Below are positions 16,889-25,893 of a stretch of 64,000 bases of DNA, one piece after another. The DNA is taken from positions 186,001 to 250,000 of the forward strand of contig NC_019977.1 in assembly GCF_000328665.1 (NCBI RefSeq). The letters run 5' to 3'. The DNA is from Methanomethylovorans hollandica DSM 15978 (GTDB taxonomy: Archaea; Halobacteriota; Methanosarcinia; Methanosarcinales; Methanosarcinaceae). Numbering within the stretch: position 1 is the stretch's first letter; each line of letters starts with the position of its first letter. Both the position numbers and the translations under genes were made by a program. A model generated the notes under the pieces. It was not told the DNA's origin. It saw only the letters and a list, made by a program, of their open reading frames with translations, and did not search any database.

Positions 16889-17110
16889 CAAATGTACGAT
16901 CAAATAGGTAGTAATGAATATTATAAGGCCCATAATAGTATATAATAAGATATTTCTATATACCACCTTTTTCTCGGATCCCGGATAAATGCCCATTCCT
17001 CCCCCTTTACAGCTCTTTGAACCGCATCCGCTACATCCTGTAGCAGGATTATCAGCTATTGTTTTCTTCTCTTTTCGGACCATATGAAGAATGACCTTTT
17101 TTTCTGTCAT
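16868..17110 (-). CDS. small Cys/Gly-rich single-span membrane protein, unknown
   Basis: An 80-aa protein with a cytosolic or exterior N-terminal segment holding CSGCGSKSCKGGGMG (residues 26-40) and a C-terminal hydrophobic helix (about 51-75, LLYTIMGLIIFITTYLIVHLL). The cysteine cluster could bind a metal. Convergent 21-nt overlap with rnp4. No family is recognised. The absence of a strong SD and the short length lower confidence, but the organised Cys motif and membrane helix argue against chance. Confidence 0.55.
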   Translation of the reverse strand: MTEKKVILHMVRKEKKTIADNPATGCSGCGSKSCKGGGMGIYPGSEKKVVYRNILLYTIMGLIIFITTYLIVHLLNRFIS

Positions 17111-17148
17111 ATTCTCATATCCAGTAAGGTATATATCATAAAATTAAG

Positions 17149-17233
17149 CGACGAGAGGGGGATTCGAACCCCCGAGGTGCGTAGCACCACAGGATTAGCA
17201 ATCCTGCGCCATACCGGGCTTGGCTATCTCGTC
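17149..17233 (-). tRNA. tRNA-Ser (GCT)
   Basis: On the minus strand, acceptor GACGAGA (from 17233) pairs with TCTCGTC (ending 17150), with discriminator G at 17149. The anticodon loop TTGCTAA lies between AGGAT and ATCCT, giving anticodon GCT. A long variable arm (GTGGTGCTACGCACC) confirms the class II serine tRNA. The T arm is GGGGGTTCGAATCCCCC. No intron and no encoded CCA. Confidence 0.96.
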
Positions 17234-17301
17234 ATGAAAAATGAACTGTTTTCCCGACTTCCGTTCCTAATGTTATCCACGTATTTAACGTTTTTCCATA
17301 A

Positions 17302-17620
17302 AGTGGCAGGCATGCCTCAGGTTGCTATCATTCACATACACAAATGGTCTGCAGCCTCGCCTCCACCCCGCAACCCTACAAGCGACGGTTGTTCATGGTT
17401 GGTCTGCTCCCTTCCGGGCCTGGACTGGTCCCCACGATCAAGATAGAAAGACATGTTCTCCAACAAGCCCTTAAATCAACATCATCCAAGCAGGACGGAG
17501 TTTCTCAGTTGAAACCACAGGTTTGGGGATGATCCAGACATCTTCCATCGGCTTCGTCCCCCGCATATCGGCGATTTCGGGTTATAGATGACGCCGGACT
17601 ATCCGGACTAGCCTGCCAAG
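17302..17620 (-). ncRNA. 7S signal recognition particle RNA
   Basis: Minus-strand RNA of about 319 nt. Its two ends pair as helix 1 (TGGCAGGC at the 5' end, from 17618, with GCCTGCCA near 17304). The SRP54-binding helix 8 signature GGCCCGGAAGGGAGCAGACC is present at about 17397-17420, and the Alu-domain region with repeated GTCCGG is at the 5' end. Length and both domains match archaeal 7S RNA. Ends are inferred from helix 1. It lies 68 nt upstream of tRNA-Ser on the same strand; the plus-strand frames across it are spurious. Confidence 0.9.
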
Positions 17621-17759
17621 GACTAATAATATGTAGGTACTAATAAACCTATTCCCTCCATAAAATGAATAATGATAGAAACACTTTAAATCAGAGTATC
17701 TACATAGAAGTGATTGTATCAAGTACAGAATATAACAATGTAAGGAAAGGGGTTGAACA

Positions 17760-17999
17760 ATGGAAGAACTTGTCGGATTTGTTACTGGTAATAATAACAG
17801 GAAGAAGCTACTATCTCTTCTCGGATCAAAAAAAGAGATGGACTCAGAACGCATAGCAAAGACAATGCATATTTTCCGTCCATCTGTGGATAAGATCATT
17901 GAAGAACTGGTAGAAAAAGAACTTGTGGAAAAACAGGGAGCTAATTACAAGCTTACCGACCTGGGTGCAACAGTAGAAAGGACGATCCAGAATATCTAG
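17760..17999 (+). CDS. small winged-helix DNA-binding protein
   Basis: A 79-aa single winged HTH: helix 1 NRKKLLSLLGS, helix 2 DSERIAKTMHI, recognition helix RPSVDKIIEELVEK and wing LVEKQGANYKLTDLG. ATG 17760 follows AAGGAAAGGGG. The type is like MarR/ArsR-family minimal regulators that recur in Methanosarcinaceae genomes. It stops with TAG, uncommon here. It is convergent with the decayed KaiC-like gene. Target unknown. Confidence 0.75.
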   Translation: MEELVGFVTGNNNRKKLLSLLGSKKEMDSERIAKTMHIFRPSVDKIIEELVEKELVEKQGANYKLTDLGATVERTIQNI

Positions 18000-18008
18000 A
18001 TACTGGCT

Positions 18009-18467
18009 TTACAGGAGGGTACAATCTTTTATTTTGATACCCCTTTCTGTGATCGCATATTCAGTAGAGTTGAGTCTGTGTTGCGTACCTTTGCTCTTTG
18101 ATACGCACATATATCTTCTTTCTGCTTCTGAATTCCTTAATATGATTATGTTGTCCATCAGGAATTCTGCATCCATTCTGGTATTTTCCGTAATGGTACT
18201 GGAAGATCTGGGGGTTGTGAATACTGATGTAATATTTTTCTTCTTCAGATACTTGAGCAGGGAATAAGGGTACCTTCTTAATTGTAACTGATCAGGCAGC
18301 ATCATTTCAAGATTGAATATACCGTCAAAAAACAATCTTCTGGCATTTATTCTCTTTATATTCTCCTTGATCAAGGTGTCATGTTCCTAAGGCCACATGC
18401 TGTCTGGATCTAGAGATATGATATTCAGGTTTCTCTTCAACATCGTGTGGGTAATTGCAGCACCAGT
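18009..18467 (-). pseudogene. truncated KaiC-like RecA-superfamily ATPase with in-frame TAG
   Basis: The C-terminal part reads like a KaiC-family ATPase: ITSVFTTPRSSS, FLMDNIIILRN, then MCVSKSKGTQH and YAITERGIKI. Upstream in the same frame is ITHTMLKRNLNIISLDPDSM, interrupted by TAG at about 18398-18396 before EHDTLIKENIKRI. The Walker A part is missing and the frame closes at TGA near 18473. It is most simply a decayed gene; an amber codon read as pyrrolysine is a less likely alternative. Intact relatives lie at 24725 and 37629. Confidence 0.55.
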
Positions 18468-18740
18468 ACATCACCAACCTCCCATAAAATAACAATTCAC
18501 TGTATACAAGTATCTACTGAAATTAGGAATCCACATCATGTGACATAGTTGTAAAGACTGCCAAGACCTGTTCAGTAAGTCAGAACACGCTTTTGCTCCA
18601 AATACCTTACGAATTTACCCACTCAATGTTGTGGAGATCCATATTTTTAAAGTTCTTAATAATAATCAGTTGAATAAAAGTCTCTTTTTATGGCTAAATG
18701 ATATGATAAATATATGTAATTGTAAGTAATATGAGAATGC

Positions 18741-19871
18741 ATGGCAGTTGTTTCCATTGTAATGCCTTCTATGAACGAAGAATCCACTATACGGACATGC
18801 ATACTGAAAGCTATGTCCTTTTTCGAGTCAAAGGGTCTTGAAGGTGAAATCATCGTGGTGGACAATTCTACGGATCGAACGGCAGAAATAGCCAGATCTA
18901 TGGGTGCAGTGGTCATACCTTCAGTAAGAGGCTATGGGAATGCGTATCTTAAGGGGCTTGCAAGGACAACTGGGGAATATATCGCTATTGCTGATGCGGA
19001 CAACACTTATGATCTCAACGAATTACCCAAGTTCTTTGATATCCTCATGCAAGGAGAGGCAGATTTCGTAATTGGCAGCAGGTTAAAAGGTAAGATCAAA
19101 AAGGGTGCTATGCCATGGTTACATCAGTATATCGGTAATCCTCTCCTCACATGGATGTTGAATGCTCTTTTCGGTACAACTATTTCAGATGCTCATTGTG
19201 GCATGCGGGCTTTTACACGGGAAGCTCTTGAAAAGATGAGCCTCAAGAGTCATGGCATGGAATTAGCTTCAGAGATGGTCATAGAAGCTGCAGATAAAGG
19301 TCTGCGGATAAAGGAAGTTCCAATATCATATGATGTAAGGGATTCTCCTTCCAAGCTCAGGTCTTTGCACGATGGCTGGAGGCATATAAGGTTTATGATG
19401 CTCTATCGTCCGGTATCTTTCTTGCTTGTGCCTGGTACGTTTGTTTTTTTAGTGGGAGCAGCCTTACTGTTTACGCTGCCCCGTATGGGCAATGTGGCTG
19501 AGACCAGGCTTCATTCGTTCATATTGGCAAGTATGCTGACAGTAATTGGTAGTCAGCTTTTTGCAACCGGCCTTTATTTGGGTGCATATGGGCATATAAA
19601 TGGCTTATATGTGAAGGAGAATTCTTTCATAAAAAAGATAATGGATTATCATTCGCTTGAAGTTGAACTGTTTGCAGGCATGGTTTTTTTACTTGCAGGT
19701 CTATTTATTGGTCTGAAAGTAGTTTATACATGGGTTATTTCAGGCTATGGTTCTCTTTTTCAGATCCAAACAGCAGTATTTGCCATGGTATTTGGTTCCA
19801 TAGGTTTGCAAATGATCTTCACAGCTATATTCCTTAGCGTCCTGATGCTTGGGATGGACACCGATAGGTGA
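18741..19871 (+). CDS. family 2 glycosyltransferase (dolichyl-phosphate hexose synthase type)
   Basis: The cytosolic GT-A domain (residues 1-225) has VMPSMNEESTI, VVDNSTDRTAE, the catalytic DADNTYD and IGSRLKG, and resembles DPM1/AglD-type enzymes that load a sugar onto dolichol phosphate. Four predicted membrane helices follow (about 228-250, 262-285, 315-335, 345-370). It begins a plus-strand run with two GT4 transferases and aglB, so it probably supplies lipid-linked sugar for N-glycosylation. Start ATG 18741; a preceding AT-rich stretch (TAAATATATG) may be the TATA element. Confidence 0.88.
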   Translation: MAVVSIVMPSMNEESTIRTCILKAMSFFESKGLEGEIIVVDNSTDRTAEIARSMGAVVIPSVRGYGNAYLKGLARTTGEYIAIADADNTYDLNELPKFFDILMQGEADFVIGSRLKGKIKKGAMPWLHQYIGNPLLTWMLNALFGTTISDAHCGMRAFTREALEKMSLKSHGMELASEMVIEAADKGLRIKEVPISYDVRDSPSKLRSLHDGWRHIRFMMLYRPVSFLLVPGTFVFLVGAALLFTLPRMGNVAETRLHSFILASMLTVIGSQLFATGLYLGAYGHINGLYVKENSFIKKIMDYHSLEVELFAGMVFLLAGLFIGLKVVYTWVISGYGSLFQIQTAVFAMVFGSIGLQMIFTAIFLSVLMLGMDTDR

Positions 19872-19875
19872 CACT

Positions 19876-21036
19876 ATGAAGATCGCCTTTGTGTATGATG
19901 CAGTTTATCCTTGGGTGAAGGGCGGTGCTGAAAAGAGGATTTATGAACTGGGCACACGTCTCCTGGAAAAAGGGCATGAAGTCCATCTTTTTGGTATCAA
20001 GTGGTGGGAAGGTCCAGATGTTATTGAATACGAGGGGATGTTCCTGCACGGTGTCTGCAAGGCAAGGAACTTATATGTGGACGGAAGAAGATCCATTTCT
20101 ACAGCAATTCTATTCTCTCTGCAACTGTTCCCACATCTGAGTTATGAGAAATTTGATCTGATTGATGTAAGCGTATTCCCTTATTTTTCATGCTTTACAG
20201 TAAAATTTGTATCTATATTGAACAAAGCGCATGTAGTGTACACCTGGCATGAAGTATGGGATGATTACTGGTACGAATATATGGGCAAGGCCGGTTTTTT
20301 TGGAAAAGTCATCGAAAAGGCAGTTTCAAAGATATCCGGGGATAATATTGCCGTTTCGGGCTGGACCAAACAAAGGCTCCAAAAGCTGGGTGTTCCCGAG
20401 GGAATCATCTCTGTTGTTCCAAATGGTATTGATCTTAAAGAGATCTCTGAAATAGATTCAGAAGCTGACTGCAAGTCACATGGAATTGCTAACAAACATT
20501 ATGATGTCATCTTTGCCGGGAGGCTTATAAAAGATAAAAATGTCGATGTTCTCCTAAGAGCCATATATCTTCTAAAAGTCGAGAATCCTTATATCAGCTG
20601 CTGTATTGTGGGCGATGGTCCTGAAAAAGCAGAACTTATGGACCTTTCAAATGAAATAGGGGTCTATAAGAACGTTCAATTTGTAGGTTTTCAGGATTAC
20701 AGTTCTCTTATCGGAAAAATGAAAGCTTCAAGGGTTTTCGTACTTCCTTCTTCGAGGGAAGGCTTTGGGATGGTTGTAATAGAGGCATTTGCCTGTTCGA
20801 TACCTGTAGTTACTGTAAAAGAAAAGTATAATGCAGCACAAGGATTGGTTGAGGATGGGGTTGATGGTTTTGTTGTATCTTTAGAAGACAGGGAGATTGC
20901 GCAGGCGGTGTGGAAAATCATTGAGGATGATACTACTTATAAAAACATGTCAAAGGCTGCATTTCAGAAATCTCGGGATTATGACTGGGACAAGGCTTTA
21001 TCTATTCTTAAAAATATTTATGAGGCACGGGTATGA
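19876..21036 (+). CDS. family 4 glycosyltransferase
   Basis: GT-B fold transferase of 386 aa. N-terminal acceptor domain: FVYDAVYPWVKGGAEKR. C-terminal nucleotide-sugar domain: VPNGIDL, FAGRLIKDKNVDVLLRA, VGDGPEK and the family 4 EX7E region SSREGFGMVVIEA. ATG 19876 with GGTGA upstream is taken rather than the ATG within the previous gene. It overlaps the next transferase by 4 nt (ATGA), so they are translationally coupled. Probable role: elongating the lipid-linked oligosaccharide used by AglB. Confidence 0.88.
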   Translation: MKIAFVYDAVYPWVKGGAEKRIYELGTRLLEKGHEVHLFGIKWWEGPDVIEYEGMFLHGVCKARNLYVDGRRSISTAILFSLQLFPHLSYEKFDLIDVSVFPYFSCFTVKFVSILNKAHVVYTWHEVWDDYWYEYMGKAGFFGKVIEKAVSKISGDNIAVSGWTKQRLQKLGVPEGIISVVPNGIDLKEISEIDSEADCKSHGIANKHYDVIFAGRLIKDKNVDVLLRAIYLLKVENPYISCCIVGDGPEKAELMDLSNEIGVYKNVQFVGFQDYSSLIGKMKASRVFVLPSSREGFGMVVIEAFACSIPVVTVKEKYNAAQGLVEDGVDGFVVSLEDREIAQAVWKIIEDDTTYKNMSKAAFQKSRDYDWDKALSILKNIYEARV

Positions 21037-22109
21037 AAATTGCTATTTTTCATGATTACATCGGAGCTATTGGAGGAGGCGAAAAACTGGTCCTGACACT
21101 TGCAAAAGGACTAGGTGCAGATGTGATCACTACGGATGTGGATATGGATTCAGTGATCAAAATGGGTTTTGATGACGTCAAGATCATAAGTCTTGGAAAG
21201 ACATTAAAAATACCACCTCTTAAACAGGTAAATGCTTCTTTTAAGTTTGCAGCATGTGATTTTTCCAAAAACTATGATCTTTTTATCTTTTCAGGAAACT
21301 GGGCATTCTTTGCAGCAAAAAAGCACAAGCCAAATATTTACTATTGCCATACCCCAACAAGAGCCTTTTATGATCTTTATAAGGTTTACCGTAAAAACCA
21401 ATCTGTATTTACATATCTGCCATTCGTCATTTGGGTACATGTGCACAGGAAGATCTCGGAGTATTATCTTACTCATGTATCTAGTATAGTCACAAATTCC
21501 ATGAATACTCAGAAACGGATACAAAAGTACTTCGACAGGGATTCTGTGATTGTATATCCACCTGTCGATACTTCAAGGTTCGGATATAAGGAATATGGGA
21601 ATTTCTGGTTGTCTGTGAACAGGCTTTATCCTGAAAAGAGGGTAGAACTGCAGATAGAAGCCTTCAGGGCGATGCCGGATGAAAAATTGATCATTGTGGG
21701 GGGCTATGCGGCAGGGGATCATGCATCTGGATATGCAGCCAGTCTCATTACCGGAATTCCTAAAAATGTAACACTGATGGGTAGTGTTTCAGAGGAAAAA
21801 CTACTTGAATTATATGCTACGTGTAAAGGGCATATTACGACAGCACTTGATGAAGATTTTGGTATGACACCTGTAGAAGCTATGGCATCAGGCAAACCAA
21901 CGGTTGCAGTAAAAGAAGGGGGATATCTTGAAACTGTGTTAGATGGAGTCACAGGTTTGTTGGTGGATCCCGAAGTATCCTCTATTGTCAATGGTGTCAA
22001 AGAAATCTCTTCAGATCCCCACAGGTATCGCGAAGCATGTATCAATAGAGCTAAAGAATTTGATGTTTCTGTAATGCTTCAGAAAATGCGGGCAATGCTG
22101 ATACAATGA
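21033..22109 (+). CDS. family 4 glycosyltransferase
   Basis: GT-B transferase of 358 aa. It starts FHDYIGAIGGGEKL, contains YYCHTPTRAFYDLY as seen in mannosyltransferase-like GT4 enzymes, then VNRLYPEKRVEL, and the catalytic ALDEDFGMTPVEAMASGKP. It starts inside the preceding stop codon (ATGA overlap) and ends 26 nt before aglB, so the four genes 18741-24487 form one unit. Donor and acceptor sugars cannot be told from sequence. Confidence 0.88.
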   Translation: MKIAIFHDYIGAIGGGEKLVLTLAKGLGADVITTDVDMDSVIKMGFDDVKIISLGKTLKIPPLKQVNASFKFAACDFSKNYDLFIFSGNWAFFAAKKHKPNIYYCHTPTRAFYDLYKVYRKNQSVFTYLPFVIWVHVHRKISEYYLTHVSSIVTNSMNTQKRIQKYFDRDSVIVYPPVDTSRFGYKEYGNFWLSVNRLYPEKRVELQIEAFRAMPDEKLIIVGGYAAGDHASGYAASLITGIPKNVTLMGSVSEEKLLELYATCKGHITTALDEDFGMTPVEAMASGKPTVAVKEGGYLETVLDGVTGLLVDPEVSSIVNGVKEISSDPHRYREACINRAKEFDVSVMLQKMRAMLIQ

Positions 22110-22135
22110 AATTTAATGTTTAATAATTAATCAAT

Positions 22136-24487
22136 GTGAATAAAAGGGATGAAAGGATGAGTATGATCGATTCTCTCTCTGTCAGGACTAAGATATTCTT
22201 AACAATACTTTTTGCATTGCTCATACGTTTGTTTCCAATATCTTCTCTATTCTCGGATGGTAGGGTTACCTTTGTAAGTTATGATTCTTACTATCACATG
22301 AGAGGTATCCTCTATACTACACAGCATTTTCCGGAACATATTCTGTCCGATCCTTACATCAACTATCCATTTGGTTTTGACATAAGCTGGCCTCCTCTCT
22401 ATGATTTGACAGTTTCCTTGCTGGTGTTAATAGTTGGCTTTGGCACTCCAAGTACTAGTACGATAGAGCTTGTTGCGGCACTTTTTCCAGTAATACTTGG
22501 AACTCTTTCCTTGATACCTTTGTATTTTGCAGCTTCCAGTATTTTTAGCAGAAAAGTTGGTTTTTATAGTATAGTGGTAATAGCAGTGATGCCCATTCAT
22601 CTTGCGGTCTCAATGTTTGGTGCAACAGATCATCATATTGCTGAGATCTTGCTCTCTACTACAGCTTTTACTTTGTTCATTTTCTCACTTAAGGAAGGTT
22701 TTTCTTATGATCTTTGCAGGGAATTAACAAAAAATGACCTTTTGGCATGTGTTCGGTCCCGTTCAGTGCTTTACGCTATAGCTGCTGGTATGATACTTGC
22801 AGTTTCTGTGCTCACCTGGACAGGTTCTCCTATATTCATAGGTCTTTTTGCATTATATGTGCCTGTACAACTGGCTCTTGACATTAGACAGAAAAGACCT
22901 TCAGGATACCTGCTGGTCAGCTCATGTGTGATGTACTTGGTTGCCCTTGCATTCATCTTGCCCTTTGTAGCATCTATGGTAAGAGAAGGTTATGAGCTGA
23001 GTGCAGCTTTTGTTTCGTGGTTCCATGTATTGTACATTTTGTCAATGCTCTTATTCGTATTCATATGTTGGGTTTTATCTTATCTAATTGGTAAGAAGGG
23101 TAAATGGTTGCATTATCCTTTTGCTATCCTTTTCTTTATTGCCGTTGCAGTGACTGGTATATGGTCATTGATGCCAACCTTTTTCTCAAACATCGTTTCA
23201 GGTATTGGTTATTTGCTAGGCTTTGCTGAAAACCTTAGCACTATCAATGAAGCGTTACCTCTCTTCTGGGACCAGTATGGAAATTTCACTCTGGGTTCGG
23301 TCTGGGGTGGCTTTGGTCTGTTCTTCTTTGTTACTCTGGTGTCTTTTCTGTTTATCTTACGTAAGTGTGATCCATCAAAAAATCCGGAGGTCGCCTTTTT
23401 TGTTGTATGGTCGATTATTGTCTTTGCACTTGCTTTCTCTCAAAGACGCTTCATGTATCTGTTATCAGTGAATGTAGCAGTTATGTCAGGTTACTTTATG
23501 GGGCAGTTGCACTCATGGATTATACCAAAAGTGGTCAAGGAGCATGGTGGAAAGCGCAAAAAAGTACAGGAAACTCATAACAATGTGCCATTGATTTTAG
23601 CGCTTGGAGTTTTATTACTGCCAGGTTTTTTAATATCAGTGGCTGCAGTGTCAAATCCTTCCATTATGCCCTCTGATTGGGAAGAAACACTGGACTGGGT
23701 CAAAGTGAATACTCCAGTTACCTCTTATTACAATGATCCTATGAAAACCCCTGAGTATGGAATATTAAGCTGGTGGGACTTCGGTAATTGGATTATTTAC
23801 AGATCCCAAAGGCCAGTAGTTACCAACAACTTCCAGCCGAGTGTAAGGGAAACAGCTGTCTTTTTCCTCTCCCAGAATGATTCAGCTGCATCAAGTATTC
23901 TTGATGCAAGAAAAGTAAAATATTTGCTAACAGATATCTCAATGGTCAAAGGTAAATTCTTTGGTATTGCTAAACTTGCTGGTGAAGACTATGATAGTTT
24001 CTTTGATGAAGAAACAGCCCCTAAAGGTTCATCTACAGTTACCACAAAAGTAGAAAATGACAAATTTAAGAACTCAATGCTTGTTAAGTTACATGTTTAT
24101 GATGGCAGTGGTTCCGGTAACTATCGTTTGTTATACGAGTCCAATACAACCGTTACCAATGACCCCGAAGTTAAATATGTAAAAGTATTCGAGTACGTGC
24201 CTGGGGTGATCATTACAGGAAAAGCTGAACCCGGAGAAACAGTTTATGGAGCAACTACTCTTGTCAGCAACCGGGAAAGGAAATTTGACTACTACAATTC
24301 TGCGGTCGCGGATCAAGATGGTACTTACTCCCTCGTTCTGGCTTACTCTACACAGGGCAGTAATTCTTCAACTTATGCGATTTTACCATACACCCTCATT
24401 GGAGACAAGAGCAGGTCTCCCAAGGAGATCAGTGTTACGGAGAATGCTGTGCAGGCAGGTGAAGTTTTGCAGTTGGATCTTGTGTAG
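22136..24487 (+). CDS. aglB: oligosaccharyltransferase AglB (STT3 family)
   Basis: Membrane enzyme that transfers lipid-linked glycan to Asn of exported proteins. About 12 membrane helices fill residues 15-500, with catalytic loops FVSYDSYYHMR and GATDHHIAEI. The soluble C-terminal domain carries WWDFGNWI (the WWDxG sequon-binding motif) at about residue 543. Length 783 aa is normal for archaea. It starts at GTG 22136; an in-frame ATG 22157 after GATGAAAGG is an alternative. It ends in TAG, with readthrough giving about 20 more codons to TGA. It is followed within 1.5 kb by the S-layer gene, a likely substrate. Confidence 0.93.
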   Translation: MNKRDERMSMIDSLSVRTKIFLTILFALLIRLFPISSLFSDGRVTFVSYDSYYHMRGILYTTQHFPEHILSDPYINYPFGFDISWPPLYDLTVSLLVLIVGFGTPSTSTIELVAALFPVILGTLSLIPLYFAASSIFSRKVGFYSIVVIAVMPIHLAVSMFGATDHHIAEILLSTTAFTLFIFSLKEGFSYDLCRELTKNDLLACVRSRSVLYAIAAGMILAVSVLTWTGSPIFIGLFALYVPVQLALDIRQKRPSGYLLVSSCVMYLVALAFILPFVASMVREGYELSAAFVSWFHVLYILSMLLFVFICWVLSYLIGKKGKWLHYPFAILFFIAVAVTGIWSLMPTFFSNIVSGIGYLLGFAENLSTINEALPLFWDQYGNFTLGSVWGGFGLFFFVTLVSFLFILRKCDPSKNPEVAFFVVWSIIVFALAFSQRRFMYLLSVNVAVMSGYFMGQLHSWIIPKVVKEHGGKRKKVQETHNNVPLILALGVLLLPGFLISVAAVSNPSIMPSDWEETLDWVKVNTPVTSYYNDPMKTPEYGILSWWDFGNWIIYRSQRPVVTNNFQPSVRETAVFFLSQNDSAASSILDARKVKYLLTDISMVKGKFFGIAKLAGEDYDSFFDEETAPKGSSTVTTKVENDKFKNSMLVKLHVYDGSGSGNYRLLYESNTTVTNDPEVKYVKVFEYVPGVIITGKAEPGETVYGATTLVSNRERKFDYYNSAVADQDGTYSLVLAYSTQGSNSSTYAILPYTLIGDKSRSPKEISVTENAVQAGEVLQLDLV

Positions 24488-24578
24488 ATCCAGATTTTCA
24501 CATTTCTACATCAGTTAAAAATATATAATAAATTTAATTATATTATTTGATGTCTATGTATGACATCAGGTGATATAA

Positions 24579-24722
24579 CTGCTTTACAGATGTCCATTAT
24601 GTGAAGGAAAAGTGAATCTGTGAAGGTATCCTGCCATTAAGAGGCAGGACAATTTTAGAAGACAACTGGTGATCTACAAGTGCTTTGAGTGTGGTAACGA
24701 AGAAACGTATCCTGACCTTTGA
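24579..24722 (+). pseudogene. tiny zinc-ribbon reading frame with CTG start and in-frame TGA
   Basis: A 47-codon frame reads LYRCPLCEGKVNL, TGA (24621-24623), RYPAIKRQDNFRRQLVIYKCFECGNEETYPDL, stop. The two CxxC pairs form a typical zinc ribbon on either side of the TGA. There is no ATG/GTG/TTG; CTG 24579 lies five bases after AGGTGA. The simplest reading is a pseudogene with lost start and a nonsense mutation; recoding is a remote alternative. It converges tail-to-tail with the KaiC-like gene, two nt apart. Confidence 0.45.
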
Positions 24723-24724
24723 AC

Positions 24725-25504
24725 TCAGACCGTTGAATAGACTTCTTCATGCGGGTGGATAACAAAACCATCAGGTGTGATCTCATATGGATGGATTTTT
24801 TTGCTATGGTCAGACCCACGCATCTTATATATTTCCATACTGCGCATGCGTACGTTTTCATGTCTCTTATAGTATAGCACAATGGTTCCATCAGTAACGA
24901 AATTTTCAACTCCGAACCTTGAGGGCATTGATTCATCTATTACCTCGCAGGTCATCATAGAAGTAAGTCCTATTACTTCAAGGGTGGTGCTGAGCTTTAG
25001 CAACTCCACACGGATTTTTGCCTGATCTTGCAGATAAAAACTTATAGAGGTCGTGGAATCTACAAGAGCCCTTCGGGCATTGATCTCTTCCTGAGTAGTA
25101 ATGATCTGGTCCATAAGGGAACGAATATCAAAGGGCCGAATGTCCACATATTTCTCCTGCGAGGGTATACCGATCTTTGTGGAACAAGCATCAATGATAG
25201 CAAGCTTGTTCTCATCTTCTAATTCTTCAAGGTTCCATCCAAATTTCAGTACGTTCTCACGTATCTGCTCCGGCCTTTCCTCAGTTGCAACTATGATGCC
25301 GTTCTCACCATATTTTGTAATGCCATTATAGATGAACTGGATGGAAAAATTTGTCTTTCCTGCTCCGGATGTGCCCGAAACCAGATATGTCCTGTCCCTT
25401 ATAAGTCCCCCCCCGCAGAGTTCATCAAATCCGGGTATGCCAGTCCTCACTCTGTTAGGGCCTTCTTCCATCTTTATCTCTTCAGATATAGCGCCATCAA
25501 ACAT
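24725..25504 (-). CDS. KaiC-like RecA-superfamily ATPase, single domain
   Basis: A 259-aa KaiC/RadA-like ATPase: RTGIPGFDELCGGGLI, Walker A GTSGAGKTNF at about residue 44, EERPEQIRENVLKFGW, Walker B ARRALVDST, and the C-terminal KMRGSDHSKKIHPYEI typical of KaiC-family proteins. Such archaeal members are thought to act in signalling, and are abundant in Methanosarcinaceae; the partner is unknown. ATG 25504 is preceded by GAGGCG. It is divergent from the S-layer gene, leaving a 440-nt regulatory spacer. Confidence 0.85.
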   Translation of the reverse strand: MFDGAISEEIKMEEGPNRVRTGIPGFDELCGGGLIRDRTYLVSGTSGAGKTNFSIQFIYNGITKYGENGIIVATEERPEQIRENVLKFGWNLEELEDENKLAIIDACSTKIGIPSQEKYVDIRPFDIRSLMDQIITTQEEINARRALVDSTTSISFYLQDQAKIRVELLKLSTTLEVIGLTSMMTCEVIDESMPSRFGVENFVTDGTIVLYYKRHENVRMRSMEIYKMRGSDHSKKIHPYEITPDGFVIHPHEEVYSTV

Positions 25505-25810
25505 CTTGTGTTTCGCCTCGTTTTGTACTTTATGTTTTGTATTTATAATATATCTGAGAAGATATAAATGTGTTGAGGTAATTATAATGATGATGGAAAA
25601 ATATCTAGCAAATTATTCTAATCTATTCGACAATCTATTAAATGCACTTTTTTGTGTGTCGTTCTTCCAGGAGGTCAATATGTCATAGTTCGACATTTCC
25701 CGTTAAATACATCGATACTTATCTTTTCTACGTGGTAAATAATGAATTTAAGACCACAAAAGATTTAAAGGGAAATTAGTTAATAGGCTCTTGTAGTCCA
25801 ATATGACGGG
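25505..25810 (+). promoter_or_regulatory. divergent spacer with S-layer gene promoter
   Basis: The region holds the S-layer promoter. AT-rich elements GATTTAAAGGG (near 25760) and TTAGTTAATAGG (near 25777) are plausible TATA boxes upstream of the structured leader. The minus-strand promoter of the KaiC-like gene must lie near 25515-25560, where TATATTATAAATAC is seen on the minus strand. No gene is supported in between. Confidence 0.4.
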
Positions 25811-25827
25811 ATTAAGAGGGTGATGAT

Positions 25828-25893
25828 GAGAACTTCGTCAATGGGCGAACTTGACGTTCTCCTGATGACGATCTGAGAGCGCATAAGCGTTCT
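25828..25893 (+). promoter_or_regulatory. structured 5' leader of the S-layer mRNA
   Basis: Two hairpins precede the S-layer start. The first pairs GAGAAC (25828-25833) with GTTCTC (25856-25861) and GTCAA (25837-25841) with TTGAC (25851-25855), with only a TTC bulge. The second pairs AGAGCGC (25876-25882) with GCGTTCT (25887-25893) around ATAA. The start codon follows 51 nt later with GGAGGAAAATA as a strong SD. Such leaders may stabilise an abundant mRNA (inference). Confidence 0.6.

Noticed and set aside
17344-17590. Plus-strand frames opposite the SRP RNA
   Set aside because: The region is a convincing 7S RNA on the minus strand with helix 1 and helix 8 signatures.
25820-25876. C/D-box sRNA-like signals (GTGATGA, TGATGA, CTGA) in the S-layer leader
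   Set aside because: Only four bases lie between the second C-like box and CTGA, too short for a guide, and the bases are explained by the leader hairpins.
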